From contig OU612075.1 in the NCBI GenBank assembly GCA_914767715.1, forward strand, positions 16,800,001-16,864,000: DNA of 64,000 nucleotides, written 5' to 3'. The position numbers were made by a program, and so were the translations under genes. Below are positions 24,201 through 37,214 of this stretch, piece by piece. The DNA is from Membranipora membranacea (Eukaryota; Bryozoa; Gymnolaemata; Cheilostomatida; Membraniporidae). The notes beneath the pieces were generated by a model. It was not told where the DNA came from. It ran no database searches and saw only the letters and a list, made by a program, of their open reading frames with translations. Every line of letters starts with the position of its first letter. Within the stretch, counting starts at the first letter, position 1.

Positions 24201-26043
24201 TGACTCAAAGTCAATTTAAGTTTTGCCTATCAATAATATGCAACGCAATGAGTTGCCAGTCACCAGTTTGTGGTAAGCGTGTTTAGCCATTAGTGCTCAG
24301 TAGTGAGGCTAGTAGCACACATTGTGGCTAGTAGCGCTACTTTACTTACCACTGAGGTATTGTTGATCAGTTGTCTAGCAATTCTTACAATCAAAGTTGT
24401 CATCAGTCATGGAAATTTCCATGACCTAGTGGTTACCATTGTAGACTGATTAGGAACCGCAAACATTTCGTGGAGTCGAAAATAGAAAATTTCAATTTTA
24501 TTTCTCTAGGAGTAAGGTATTTGCATGAAGAAAGGTTCGCCATTTCGCACTGGTTTGAAGTTTCAAAAGTTTAAGCTAGCTAAAATTTATTCACCCCATC
24601 TGCTCCACAAAGACTCCAACCTCAACCAGCCAAAATTTAGCGCTAGTTAACATAAATACACCCCTAAGGTAGCCAAATTAAACTCTCCCCCACATTAACT
24701 CCTCTCTAAGCTACAAGGGAGTTTGTTTGTCCGAAACCCTCTGATGGGATTAAGTCCAGGGACAAACAACTTCAAATGACAAAATATCGGAACTGTAAAC
24801 CAACAAAAATCATAATTCAAACCACCAACAATCATTGAAATTTGACGCTGTTAATTATACTCTGTCAGACATTAGAATGCAGCTTTTCCTCATTCATGAT
24901 TTCTATCATTCAAATCTATGACTCTCAATTTCTTTTTAGATATACACGAGGTCACTCTTCTATAAGAAGTTAGCCGCAACAATATGTATATTATCTCTAT
25001 GCAGTGCTGGATATATGTTCTGGAGACACAACGCATACTGTGAACCAGGAGGTGAGTAATAATTAAATCAGACGTCATTGTACTGTATGATAGTTTCAAG
25101 TCTTCAAGAAATTGTTTCTCTGAGATACAAAATTATCCCCTGAAATACACCGTGTATATATATATATCATAAAATATAATGTGTTCCTGTGATATTATGC
25201 TTGTTATTGTAACCCAGGTACATCAGGGTACATTTATTATGATGAGCCATATAGTCATTATTGACAAGTTGTCTCCTCATACCAATTGGACAGACAACTC
25301 AGATTAATTTCAATAAAAAATTAATACTAATTAAATTTTTCTGATTACGATGCACAATTCTGGCCATATTATTTTTGTTTGATCTGTGTAGTGTGGAAAT
25401 TTATGTTCACCAATAAATGTCTGATCTCAGTCTTCATTATCATCACCTTAATTAGTTTTGTTGTTTATTTTTGTTACAGTTTACTCAGCATTCGCTTTAT
25501 CTGAGTATTTTATTGTACTCGCCAATATTGCCTTCCATTCTACATTGGCTATGGATTACTCAGCAGCTCAACTACAGGTTTGTTCAATTAAATCTAACAA
25601 ATGAAGAGATCAGTTTGATCAAGGAGTTAACTCCTTGGTTTCTGTTTCTGTTGTGCTACTGCACTGCCTCGCTGCAAGTATATATACTGTTTTTGTTGTT
25701 GTTGTTGTTGAACTTCTCATATCAGTTATTTATATACTACCTGAGTGCTCTTGTTGGTAATTTTATTTGATACTTACTAGTGTCTAGCAAACACAGCTAG
25801 TAGTTTGATGATGGTGCGCTTGATTGAAGTTGTAGCGCCTGTGTTGTACAGTTGTGATTATCGTTCAGTCTAAAGTGTCCTACGGATAAGAGCAGTAAAC
25901 AAGCGAGAGCACTTTACAGGTGACGGTATTATACGGAAATAAAGAGTATAATGCAAGATGGGAATATCAATATCCAGGAATAATTCATATCATTGCTTGA
26001 TTTGTAGATGCAAAAAATAGTTAGACACTATAATGATGTTTAG
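21260..26043 (+). CDS. PGAP2: PGAP2-like GPI-anchor remodelling protein, copy C (7 exons)
   Basis: Exons: 21,260-21,478; 21,989-22,140; 22,898-23,004; 23,326-23,444; 24,940-25,051; 25,480-25,577; 26,008-26,043. All junctions are GT-AG, exons 2-7 have the same lengths as in copy A, and the phases join to 280 codons plus TAG. Hallmarks are THCRPK, NFLPSISAAVG, WKDDWSRTIIFCKI, YMIFYTRAQMSFTR, RHNAYCEPG and FALSEYFIVLAN. The last exon encodes MQKIVRHYNDV. Met at 21,260 aligns with the copy A start; earlier in-frame sequence lacks an ATG. The intact frames imply selection or a recent duplication. Introns share blocks with copies A and B. As a PGAP2-type protein it would act in GPI-anchor lipid remodelling in the secretory pathway (family knowledge). 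Confidence 0.85.
23620..23701. repeat. Nested palindrome with TCACAGAGTAAG arms, in intron 4 of copy C
   Basis: Two copies of TCACAGAGTAAG (23,624 and 23,645) are followed by two copies of CTTACTCTGTGA, with TATA on both outer edges. The structure can fold as one long or two short hairpins. It is absent from the corresponding intron of copy A, so it is probably a recent small insertion (inference). Confidence 0.6.
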
Positions 26044-29000
26044 CTGATGCCAAGATAAAGACTGGAATGGGAATAAGCCAAACCAATACTGACCACTCTA
26101 ACTGCTTCTATGGTGGCCAAATCAACTGACCTAAACACTGAACAGTTTGAAGTTGTTTCATATAACAGCCTTATCGCTATGATTTATTGTATCTGGCTGA
26201 AAAGCCAGATAAACAGGTGTTTTGAAGCACAAACTTTTTCAGCATGCATGTTTAACATGTCATCAGCTTGAAAACAACCAGTGAAAAAGAAGCCATTCAT
26301 GATGTCTTAGCATATTTTTAGCTCAAAGCCTGGAAAACCTTTGTAACGCCTATGAAAATTATTGGATTGGATATCTTTCTCAGTTCTGATTCAATACGTC
26401 AGTCAGTCAGACTCAGATTCGGATGGTGACATTGTGTCAAATTGATCTGTATCTGGATGTGATGGGTTTCCCGCCACTTTGCTCTCCGCATTATTTCCAA
26501 AGAGATTTCATTTACCGCACAAAGATATGAATAAGAAAAGAGTGGAACAAAGCCTTCTATAGTAACATATATTCTAGTCGAAAATAGTGGAAGATTCTAA
26601 AAAAATTGGTGATAGAAACTGAAAAAGCTACAGGTAACTGGCAAGTGAAATCCATATTCAAACATCTGTTTATCCCCTTAAAATACTCTCATCCACCAAC
26701 ACAGTTATCAAGGCACTATAAAATTCTTTGAATAAGTACAAAAAGAGATAGTCCCTTTTAATCAAGGAACTATTTATATTGATAAAAATAGATGGGCCTA
26801 CTATCCTCATTAACCCCCTCAAAATTCTTAATTATTCCAAAATGTGAAAAAGTTAAGCCAAAGTTCAATAATCAAGGACATGTGCAGATCGTTAAAATGT
26901 CAGAATAATCGATAATGCCTTCAATTATCCTTTTGATTGGTGTAGAAATATAACAAAACTGAATTTTTGGGTCAAATAACTGTAAAAGGTAATATTCAGG
27001 TTAATAGAATGTCAATAAATGAGATAATCCTTACAATCATTCAGTAAAGACTAGTATTTCTAAGAGAGGAGCTTTTATTTATGATTTATTTTATGATCAA
27101 GCCATCTGGTTATCTCGTTTCATGCTTTAATGGGTATCTGTTATATGATGGATATACAATACGGAAACATTGTAAAATACTTTTTAGATCAGCCTAAGCC
27201 CAGATATACACATCATACGTTGTACTGCATTGCCCATTGTGCCTCAATAGCACTGTCTTTTCTCACCTATATCATCTAATCTTCCTTACTTTGCATTTTG
27301 TTTTTATCTCATTTTCATTCAAAATTTAACTTTATGGGCACAAAGTTTTATGTTTTTGGCTATTGTACACCATGGGTTGCTCAAGTCTGAATATGCAAGG
27401 ATGTTGAACAACATACAAAAATGTTACTTTTGGCAAAGCTTACGCAGTCCTAAGCTTCTACTGTCCCTTTATCTATATATAAGCAGGCAGAATATGGGCC
27501 AGCTCAGAATTGACCAATCAGGTGTCACCTGAAAAAAATAGCACTGTACAGCCATTGTAGTAATAATAAGAATAGCTGTGACTGTAGTTTAATGAACCAA
27601 TCACACAAAAGCAAGTATTTTCTGCTGCACTGCACTGCACTCGAACTAGAAGAAAGAAAATAGCAGACGGGTGGTTTCGAGATGGTTTGGAGATGGTTTG
27701 ATGGTTTGAAGTACCTAGAAAAGATAGAGTCAGGTAAATCACATTGCATCTACCTAGATAGGAGTAGCACTTGCTCTCCAAGATCTCAAAATTTCATCAT
27801 TGCTTTAGTATCCTTTGTTTTAGGTTATTGTAGACATATATATGAATGACCCATGCTTTCTTTCTCTTAGCCTGTCTCAACTAGAGGGGTAACTCACAGT
27901 CACTGTCTACAGACAGTGCCCTGCCCCTTGTCTGTGTATTTCAATAAGAATGAGTTTGATAGGTACAGATAGGAATGAATGATATTTGGCCATGTATTTC
28001 AGGTTACTACAGCAATGCACTGACCCTACTAGTTATACAATAATAAACCAACTACTTAGTAGAGAGGGTTCTGATAAACTTACAGAAGGTTATTAGGTTG
28101 TAGTGAGCAAATGCTAAAAATTTACAATCCATCAAGTCAGCCTGTGTAATCATTGCTCAACGTTAATATGTACAATGGCCCTGATTATTCACACCTATTT
28201 TTGAAATGTTATAGGGGATTGAATTGGTTTAAAGCTGTCGGGAGGCAAGACCTAGTCAACACATACCTGAATGGAATGCTCAGTAGAAGGCATATTGCGC
28301 TCAACATTTTGAGGCTGGAGACTATACCCGCTGCAAGCCGTAAGTTTTTCACATCAACAACCCAAAACGATCTTAGGAATATCAACCCATTATTTTCGAA
28401 GGGCTAATTTATGAATAGAAGCACAGAGGTCGGCTATGCAACATTTAACTTTACTCAACTTATTTTAAGTTAAAATTTAGTTTGTCTCCATAACCACACG
28501 TTTTTATTGTGATAAAACCAATTTGTGTTTTAATGGCTTTAATCTTACTCAATCCAATATATGATGTCTCTTTTGCAGGCTGAACAACAGTAATATCCTG
28601 AGCAAGCAAGCAGTACCTCAACTCAACTCTACCTCAGGGGGAACTCTCTCGCTAGTCTAATAGGGGGAAATTCTTTGCCTCTAGATCGTGGTGCACTTAT
28701 ATATGTATCAGCCAGCTTTCTACATTTCTCAATGTGCTTGATTCTCTTTCATCTGCCACTCTTTCCAATGTAAGCAGTAATTGCAACGTAAGAGATCTTG
28801 TCATGGACTCTATACTGAACTCTGACAAGGCTCACAACCAGTGGCTCACAGTAGATTGTAACATACCAAGTTCTGAATCCTTTGATTTATTTCATAAGGT
28901 AGTGCAAAAGTTTTCCAGAGTGAGGTGTGTGGCATTTATATATAGATGTAAACAATAAATAGTCAGCAATAAGAAAAAAAATCCTTCTGCCAGTTTTTAG

Positions 29001-29680
29001 ACAGAGTTTTCAATAAAAGAATCAAACTGATCTTGTGGTTTCAGGAAGATCTGTATCGAATTTTTTCTAAGTCTCTTTTATGTAATTTTACTTCTGCAAT
29101 TTTATTCAAATACTATTGCTATGTAATACTTTACATTCTCAGCCCAACAATGGTTAACAAACACTCATGACTCATTTCCTTTGTCAACTTCCTTTCTCCA
29201 TTGGCTCTTCAGAGATCACCATAGTGTCTTTTTAAAGTTTAGTGTAGTTCCCTTTGGATATAGTACATTCAGCCTCTTGTGTCAATGTCAGTATCCTGGC
29301 TGTATTTAGAAACTCGCTCATAGTTGGAGCATTGTTACTGCCAGTTTTGGCTCTTTGGTGACCAAAGTACTGCTCCAAGCTATCTTGACAAAGCGTTTTC
29401 TCAGTCAAAAACTCCTTAGTGAGCGCTAAGAAGGAGTGACCTGTAGGAATATTATAATGACGTAATGATAGCTCACACTTAATCTTGGTTATTTGAGGTT
29501 GGAGTCTATAATAAAGTAAAGATGTTGAGCTAGACTTGAATTTAGCCTAATATAGTATGTGCTAAGGATACAGCCGGCTAGGTGAGAAGAAGTATGGATG
29601 GCATTCTATGTAGATCTTGATTTCCACAATCTTGATCAATATCACAGATTTTGCATCACATTGTAAAGTGTACTTACAAG
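26044..29680. other. No confident gene; weak exon candidates near 28.15-28.41 and 28.73-28.96 kb
   Basis: AT-rich. Two + strand open stretches have fairly complex composition: one around NWFKAVGRQDLVNTYLNGML (28,228-28,287), another with NVRDLVMDSILNSD (28,788-28,829). Neither shows a family signature I recognise. CACTGCACTGCACT occurs near 27,628. Confidence 0.3.
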
Positions 29681-29687
29681 TGATTCT

Positions 29688-30157
29688 CTAGCTGATTCTT
29701 GTCTGAATGCAAAGCGGACATTTTGACCTTTCTGCATCCGTGATGTCGACACCATTTACTTCGTCCTCCAATTGAGTTAGCCAGTCAAGAAAGTCTTCGA
29801 TGAACTGTAACATAAGAGAAATACTGTGATATATGTTAAAGCTATGATTTAGATTTCTAATCTGTGTAACTTTAAAGCGCTTGTTGGATTTCCATGCCTA
29901 GGAAAAACCTGGCGTGTCGATAACAACATTGAAATATTTGATTAGTCTGTCATATTTGTAAGAAATAATTCCTACCTTGAATCGCTAATCTGTAGGAGAT
30001 TCTATGCGGCATCTTGTACTTGTTTCTTGAGTTCCATCCCTCAGACCTGTATCGGATGTTCAGTACATCGAAATCATCATTGAAAATCTGTATTAATTCT
30101 ACGGTAGCCGAATATCTCGCCGCATTCTCGAGTTCATTTGCAACAGATCCAGAGTGC
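29688..30157 (-). pseudogene. P-element/THAP9-type transposase C-terminal exons
   Basis: Minus-strand exon 30,157-29,976 has a clear acceptor (TTTCTCTCTAG) and donor (GTAGGA). It encodes SGSVANELENAARYSATVEL followed by IFNDDFDVLN, resembling the GTP-binding/C-terminal segment of P-element transposases (typically SVA.AL, then T..FI..F..LFD.LNSR). A second exon (29,804-29,688) encodes FIEDFLDWLTQLEDEV and ends in TAG, also as expected for that family. The phases of the two do not join, so an exon is missing or the gene is broken. No THAP domain or catalytic segment was found nearby. Family assignment is from memory. Confidence 0.5.
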
Positions 30158-30269
30158 CTAGAGAGAAATAAGGAATAAAATTTATAGTCTTCTTTTCTGG
30201 TCATGTGCAGCTCTAGACTATGCTTCCAACCACAGGCCATCTGTATTTGGTGCAAGCCCATTGGTTGAA

Positions 30270-32380
30270 TGTCCGGGTGGTCAAGGCCTAAACAACTAGA
30301 GTTGATTTAACTGTACTACAGAAAGTTGTGCTTCCAACCTCCCTGTTCCACTCCAGCAGACTGGTTGTGACGGAATTACACCGTGAGAGTCCCTCTTAAT
30401 AAATCAAAAATAACTCCTCACTTTTCATCTTTCTTACTACTATGGTATTACCATGTACTTCTTGCCTAAATAACTTTGTCATCTGAAACAAACACCATTG
30501 TACTCACATCAACTCAACATTGAACTCATCCAACTTCTTGCTCACATTGTTGTACTGTAGTTAGAATCAGATTGTCTTTATAGTTAAATTTCTATAGATA
30601 ACATACACCAGATTTGCTAAGCGAGTCATATTTTGCCATTAGTTAGTGTACAGTGCTATTTTTTCAGGTCATAATATAGTACACGCCCAGACCACGCCCC
30701 AGTTTCGAAGCTCTATTGATATATTAGCTCTGACTTTTGGGAAAAATCTCACTGGAATTTCCAGAAACTTGCATTCTGGGATACTCTTAATAATTAATCA
30801 TGAAAGGCTAAAATGAATCGACTTGTTTCTAAAGGCGGTTTTTAACGTTTTTGTCATCATGAGTCAGTTTCAATAACGACACTTATCCTGTAGTGAATGG
30901 GCTGTTACTAATTCGTAGCTTTATCTACAAGCACTATAATATTATAAATCTTGCAACTGCCATACAATGAATCCCCTAGTAGCTATATCTTTGTATCCAG
31001 AGTTAACTTCTCATAAATTATCTCCTCCTGTTATTTTCAAGCCACTAGAGCTCACTTTGCATTTGTTGCTACAAGTGGCGAGTTGTGTTTATTTTTACTA
31101 TCTGATGATAGAGATTTTACTACTTATTTCTCAGTCTTGTATCTCTACATGACTTTGAATTCTATATGCGGTTTTTCAACTAATGCAACTGAGACTATCC
31201 TTTTGTTTTATTTATTTTGTTTAATTTATGGGCCATACTTTCGATACTATTAGCCTATTACAGGTAGATATTAGAAATTAGGCAATAAACAAAAAAAACA
31301 AAAACAAAAAAAATCCATCAGTACTGTTTAACTTCTCTGTGAACTTAACACAACTATCAGACGTAAGTTAATAATTATTACGGTATTTGAAATAATATTG
31401 AAATTTAATTGTGTACTTAATTGCATTGGTAGATGAAATTGATTATTAAATTTTGATTGCACACCACATCTTAATTGTATTATTACCACATTTAGGAACT
31501 CTGGCATTTTACCAGTTGTTGAATTAAAATACTTTGTATGTACATGTATTTTCATTGCACCGTTGCACTTATGTTATTGGCGAGTTAAAACGTCACCATA
31601 ATTATTTTAAGGATATGCAAGACCTGTTCGCTGCCACTATTCACAAGTCGAGTCCCTGTGTCAGCTATACTTGCTGTATATTTTATCTCAGTAAGTGTAA
31701 ATGCATAAATATTTTGATATAAATTATCATATTGTGATCTGCTCGATGATAATTTTATGCCGCAATTCGATGTATATGTATTTATTTGTCACTGCATAAA
31801 TTGTTGATCGCTACTTTGTCTCTAATCTAGAGTGTAATTCCTTGTATTGCATCGTGTTTTAGCTGATGCTGGCTAAATGTTATACACTCTCTCACATGCT
31901 ATACATACAACTCTATCTTTGATGTATTTATATCTCGATCTCAATTTAAATCTTGATTGTAAGTTTATTTTGTGGCAATTGTAATACCTAATTTATATCA
32001 CATTCCTCGAGTAAATTATTTGTGGCGTGTATTTTCTTGTGGCGTTTTTTGTTTTGCTTTGTAAATGCAGTATGTTGTGATGAGCAATTGTTATTACATG
32101 TACTGTTATTACAATTTTATCTATGCATGGCGTTTTTGATCCTAGACCAAAGCTTTTTCCATGTATAACTCGCTAATAATTACGTTGTTTATTATAGAGC
32201 ACAATTCGAACGCACAATAGAACTAAAGAAAATTCGACCAAACGTTCCGTTGCTACATAGTTTATCAAGTGCAATTGATGATCCGAGTACAATCTTAGCG
32301 CCTGTATGTAATGACTAAAATACGTCTGCGATTTTAGTACTATTTTGAACTGTTTCATGAATCACGCATTGTGCAACTCA
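30270..32380. other. No gene recognised
   Basis: Very AT-rich with an A-rich run (about 31,290-31,312). Open stretches on either strand look random and lack splice or domain support. Confidence 0.4.
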
Positions 32381-32417
32381 TGATATATGAAGCCCATGAT
32401 GGTACCTCCTGCTGGGT

Positions 32418-32832
32418 ACAACATATGAGGAGAGGCTAGAAAAGTACCAAAGACGCTGTCTTTGCCTTATATATCCGAATTATGAGATATTAAGACTAGA
32501 CACCGCTGGGCTATCAAATGTTTGTGTACCGCTGGAATACCATCGGTACACAAAGCGCATCCGCACTGACACCTCCAACGCCCTCCGTGACTACATCAAT
32601 ACTAGTGAGTGCTTCCCATCAAATAGCGGTCGCTTTGAACCAGCTCGTATGAACTGCACTTTGTAACAAGAAGTTGAGGCATCACTCATGTTATTGTAAA
32701 TTACGTTCATCATTGATACTACTGTAGAGCATAAATGCTATAGCAGTTTTTTTCAATCGTAATCCTTCACTCACTTCCTGTAGAGAGTACTGACAGGATA
32801 TTAAAGTAAATACAATAAATAAATGAAAAGAA
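32418..32832 (+). mobile_element. LINE 3'-end fragment
   Basis: An open stretch reads TTYEERLEKYQRRCLCLIYP, then LEYHRYTKRIRTDTSNALRDYI, matching the extreme C-terminus of LINE reverse transcriptases (RLE..QRR...I.P...Y...L...L..RR). It ends at a TAA, followed by about 160 bases of 3'UTR and an AATA/AAATAAAT tail at about 32,812-32,826. Only the 3' end is present, typical of 5' truncation on insertion. It differs from the 10.55 kb element. Confidence 0.65.
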
Positions 32833-32852
32833 TGTCCGGGGGAGGGGGGGGT

Positions 32853-33076
32853 TTCAATTAGAATGAGCGATGCTTTAGCAAGTTATCACTATCACATCAC
32901 ATCGCTCAAAATTATCACTCACTTTGTCTTTCAATTAGACATGATCGCTCCCAATTGCTCACTAAGAATGTATATAGCTCCATCAATCAATGAGCGATTT
33001 GAAAGCGAGAGCTTAGCAGGTATAGCTCACTCGACGAGTGAGCGATCAGCTTGCGTTTTGGCTGTTTCTAATTGAG
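32853..33076. repeat. Possible MITE with scattered GAGCGAT motifs
   Basis: The ends carry TCAATTAGAA on the left and TTCTAATTGA on the right, which are inverted copies. Inside, GAGCGAT or its complement ATCGCTC occurs at least five times in both orientations. The left edge abuts a poly-G run (32,844-32,851) and the right edge a C-run. No target duplication was confirmed. Confidence 0.35.
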
Positions 33077-33079
33077 AGA

Positions 33080-36000
33080 ACCCCCTCAGAATAGCAGTAT
33101 CTGGTGCGACAATTTTCAATACTATTGAGGGATGTGTAAGTAAAAACAGCTTGTAGGAATGTATCAGCATACATACATACTGGTTAAACCGCTTACCTCT
33201 CTTATCAAAGAAGTCTGATCTGTTTGCCTGCTGGTTCTCAACTGATTCGAGAACCTATTATGGTTTTGTAATGATTCATGATGTCATCATAATGTTAGGA
33301 ATTTTAACAAAGAAAAAGTCAGAACACAAATTGAATGGAAGAAAAACCAACAAACTTTGTAGTTTTCTTCTCACAGTGCTGTGGGCAAGAAACAAAAATT
33401 ATCCCTTGATATTTTCTTTTGTTTGTTGGAACACATTATGAGTCCTTTTTTCCACCAACACCTTCTGTTTACATTGACAGAGTGGCATATGATGGCATAT
33501 ATGACATGATGCTGATCAGCTACGATTTCATCCTCATTATAATGTGATAGTTTAGAATTTATATTATCCTTTTGCCATCTGATGTCTAGACCTACTGCCC
33601 TATGTTAAGCCATAATTAATTCCGTATTTAACCCAAGGACTGATTCCTGACATTTTTTGAATGTCCAAGGCTAATGGTCATTTTTTTCTAGACTACAAAT
33701 AAAAGGCTATGAATCATCTGGGTTCTTAACATGAGTTATATAGTATAGATTTATGCATGGCAATTTATTTCCCACTCACAAATTAATGTCTGCTTGCTGA
33801 CCCATGAAAACAAGAAACTACAGGAAAAGTTGTTGTAATGAAATCCAGTACCCAGATGACCCTTTTAAAATTTGAAAATCAAAATTACTGCAAGGTAGGA
33901 ATTCCAAATTTTAATAAATTGTAATAGGCTGTGAGGTGATTGTTTGCAATGGGGAGAAACCTGTATTACAACACGGAGTGAGTTGTTTACGAAGATGGGA
34001 TTTATATAATCATCCTGGACCCTGAACAACAGTTCTCGCTCCCATATCATTTCAATCCCTTTGCCCAGGTTTCATGGAAGTGTACTGATAAAGTTTTTAT
34101 GTTTAATGAAACCTGGTTCAATAATTTATTTGATTTATTAATTTAATTCATTGAATTCAGAGACAACTCCTCCCTAACAGTGTAACTTACTGTTTTTGGT
34201 TCAAAATTAAGCATATTTGCTATCAACAAATAGCTTGTCACGTAGGGGTAATAAGTTGGGTTAGGCTTTAATGAAAATCTGACCGAAAGCTATTTCATTG
34301 ACCAATCATGATAGTAGATCCGATATAGCCATTCTAAAAGCCAAACTATTAAGATTCTATGTTTTGCATGAACAGATCATTAGACAAGAGAGTAGTCAAC
34401 ATAAACAAGATAAACCATTGCCTTGTACTCCCTTGATCTTTAATCCTTGTTATGATTTCCCTGAAGGGAATAACTACAACAAACTCCAGAAGGAACTATG
34501 GATATAAGAGATACTTGATATTATGCTGCATGATCATCGCAGCATTGCAGCAGTTGGATCTCACCATTCTGATCTACATTCCTGACTTCATATGGCGGTG
34601 AGTTGTGCATATATATCTTCTGGTGCAGTAGTCGTATCTTATTATCAGCTTTCCAAAGAGACAATTGAAGCAGCTATATTGTCAATATTAAAGAGAAAAA
34701 TAGAGTTTTGTAGAGTGGCTGCGTACTAGTCGATATATCTAACTCAGCTTGGGATTTTAATTGTAGAATCACTCGATATGCTGGTGATCAGTGGTAGAAC
34801 TTTGTAACCCTGCAGGTAGCTTGGTGGCAAAATGGGTCTTGCTGGACAAAGTGACAGGTGAGTCAACTGGGTGAGACAATTGTATAATCCTGTGAGAAGG
34901 CAAACCCCTGATCCACGCTAACGCGAAATGTTACTCACTCCTTAACGCTTGAGAAATGGGATTGCGCGCACTATGATGATGGTAGCAAATACGTTATTGA
35001 TCACAAGCGACTTACAAATATCCAGTAGTTACAAAACTACTGATTGATGGATGATGTGCCTACTGAAATTCTAGTCAAATCATTTTTGATGTTGTGTATC
35101 ACGTGGTGAGAAAAACAACAACGCTTGTGTTGTCCTCTACAGCTACAACCTTTATTCCCTCAGCGCCTTGATCATTTGAATTCGATGACTTGACTACTTA
35201 CTGTGTTTCTTCCTTTCTAGAAGATGGTGTTGTAATCTGAAGTAATGGGCCTGTTGTGCGGAAAATACCAGAATATCTACCATCATCTTTGGTGAGTTTA
35301 TTGTAGATGATCACAATAAGGGTTGTATTGAAGTTCATCCTGGTCTCAATTTAAATCACACGATGCAAGTTATACTGATCCACTGATCAATGTGATTTCT
35401 TTTCAAACTTTTATGAGATTACCAATGCTTTTTTACTCATCGCTGTCTCTGTCTGCAAATGTTTGATCTACCTTGCTATTATTTCTTCTGCTGACCATAA
35501 TGTAAAATTTTATTTGCCTCATCCTCAAATTTTTTTCTGTCAGCTTAGCTCTTCCTTCTTCTTTGTTGGCCGACTGGATCCGTGGTGACAAAATTGTTGG
35601 GGACCAACAGAATTTTCTTTCCCTTTTTTTTCGCAGACTGTGTTCATCTATCAATCAGACAGGTTAGCCGTATTTTTTTATGCAATGATAACATGAGCGT
35701 GGTTCTTCAGTCCATCTGAGGTTCTGTTTTTCCAGATTTTCAGGTGTTATTTTTATCAGAATTATTTTCACTTCTGACCACAGAGTCTACCGGTTTCATT
35801 CTTGGCAAAAACAGGTAGGCCTATGCTTGTGGCCACTTCCAATCTTGCTGGTTTTTTAACTTGATTTTTGCTCATGGTCCTACAGAAAAGTTCATTTGTA
35901 AATGTAAATTTCATGCAATATGTATGATAGTAAAATATCTTGATATTGCTTAGTGGTTTGTCATAAGTTTCAATGGTGCTACAATGCCTTTTCCAATTAG

Positions 36001-37210
36001 TGATGGTTTTTTGGAAATTCTCAAAACTTTTAAATTTATATCTTCCAACCCGCATGGCAATTGGCTTTTGCTGCTGCTCTATTTGACAAAGACAAAGGTG
36101 AAGAAAATGTAGGTTCTCTATTCATCCCATTGTTCGACCTCTCAGTTTGGTCAACAATGGCTTGTCTTTAAGGGATATGTACTAAGGTCGTCCGAGAGCT
36201 CTGCAGTGCTATAGCACAGCGGATGTTTGTGCCACTGTTACATGGATAGTTCTCATTATTATCTGAGTGCCGGACGTAAAGGGAGGAGCTAATTGATCTC
36301 CTACCTAAAAAATAAACGTGACAATGTGATTTGCTATTAGTTTTAGTTAAGTTTAGTTTATTGAAGTATTCAGTATCATATGCTGATATAAACAAGTGCG
36401 CACAACGTTAAAATTATGTAGAAACTACTTATAAAAATAAAGCAAAGACAAAAAAAAATCAGAGGTTATTAAAATACTTGGAATACTGATATTTGTTATT
36501 ATAACAAATAGAGTGGTCAGATTTACATACCTGATCGCTCATCATAACAAACTCACATGTTTCAACAGGGTTTTTATAGAACAGATTCGCTGGCGTATAA
36601 TGAGTAGTGTGTTGTGACGTTCAACAGAAATAGAAAGGGACTTGGTGAATATGAGTGACCGCAAGTTAGGTCTATGTATGATCATAAATAATTATGTTAT
36701 CAATCAATTATCTTCTGTGGATTCAGACTACATTTAATTAATACTATCAGTCTTACATGTGCCTACTCTTTAACAGATTTATACTCGACTCCATTGTTTG
36801 TGTATCAGGGTATGAGCTAGATAGGTGTTACAGTCTAGAAGATTAGTACATGCCTGATCTTTCACAAAGCTTTGAGAGCGGTAAATATATATTTAGCTGT
36901 GGCTCAGTGATAACAGTCTTCATGTTCGTATTTGTTCGGAAAAAAAAAAGAGTTTCAGCTTATTTGTATAATGCATATGATGCATGGAATCTCCTTCGGC
37001 AAATTGTATGGTTGTGGTCTGATAGCTTTAGTTTCGTTTAGTTTATTTTTGCATCCGGTATCATGGTATTGATAAAATTGAATGTTTACAAAGGTTAAAA
37101 ATGACTAAGAGCGGATATTATTAAAATGAGTCATAAAAAAGGGAAAAAGGATTTGGCATGTTTTTGGGACATCTATAATAGTTTGGGTCTAAAAATAGTT
37201 TTACAGCGAG
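33080..37210. other. No confident gene
   Basis: Minus-strand open stretches at 36,055-35,768 (starts MRVGRYKFKSFENF) and 35,654-35,433 have mixed composition and could be exons of an unknown gene. I find no matching splice phases or family motif. The rest is AT-rich DNA. Confidence 0.3.
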
Positions 37211-37214
37211 AAAA

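Noticed and set aside
35433-36395. Three minus-strand open frames that might be exons of one gene.
   Set aside because: No family signature and no consistent splice phases; mentioned only as weak candidates.
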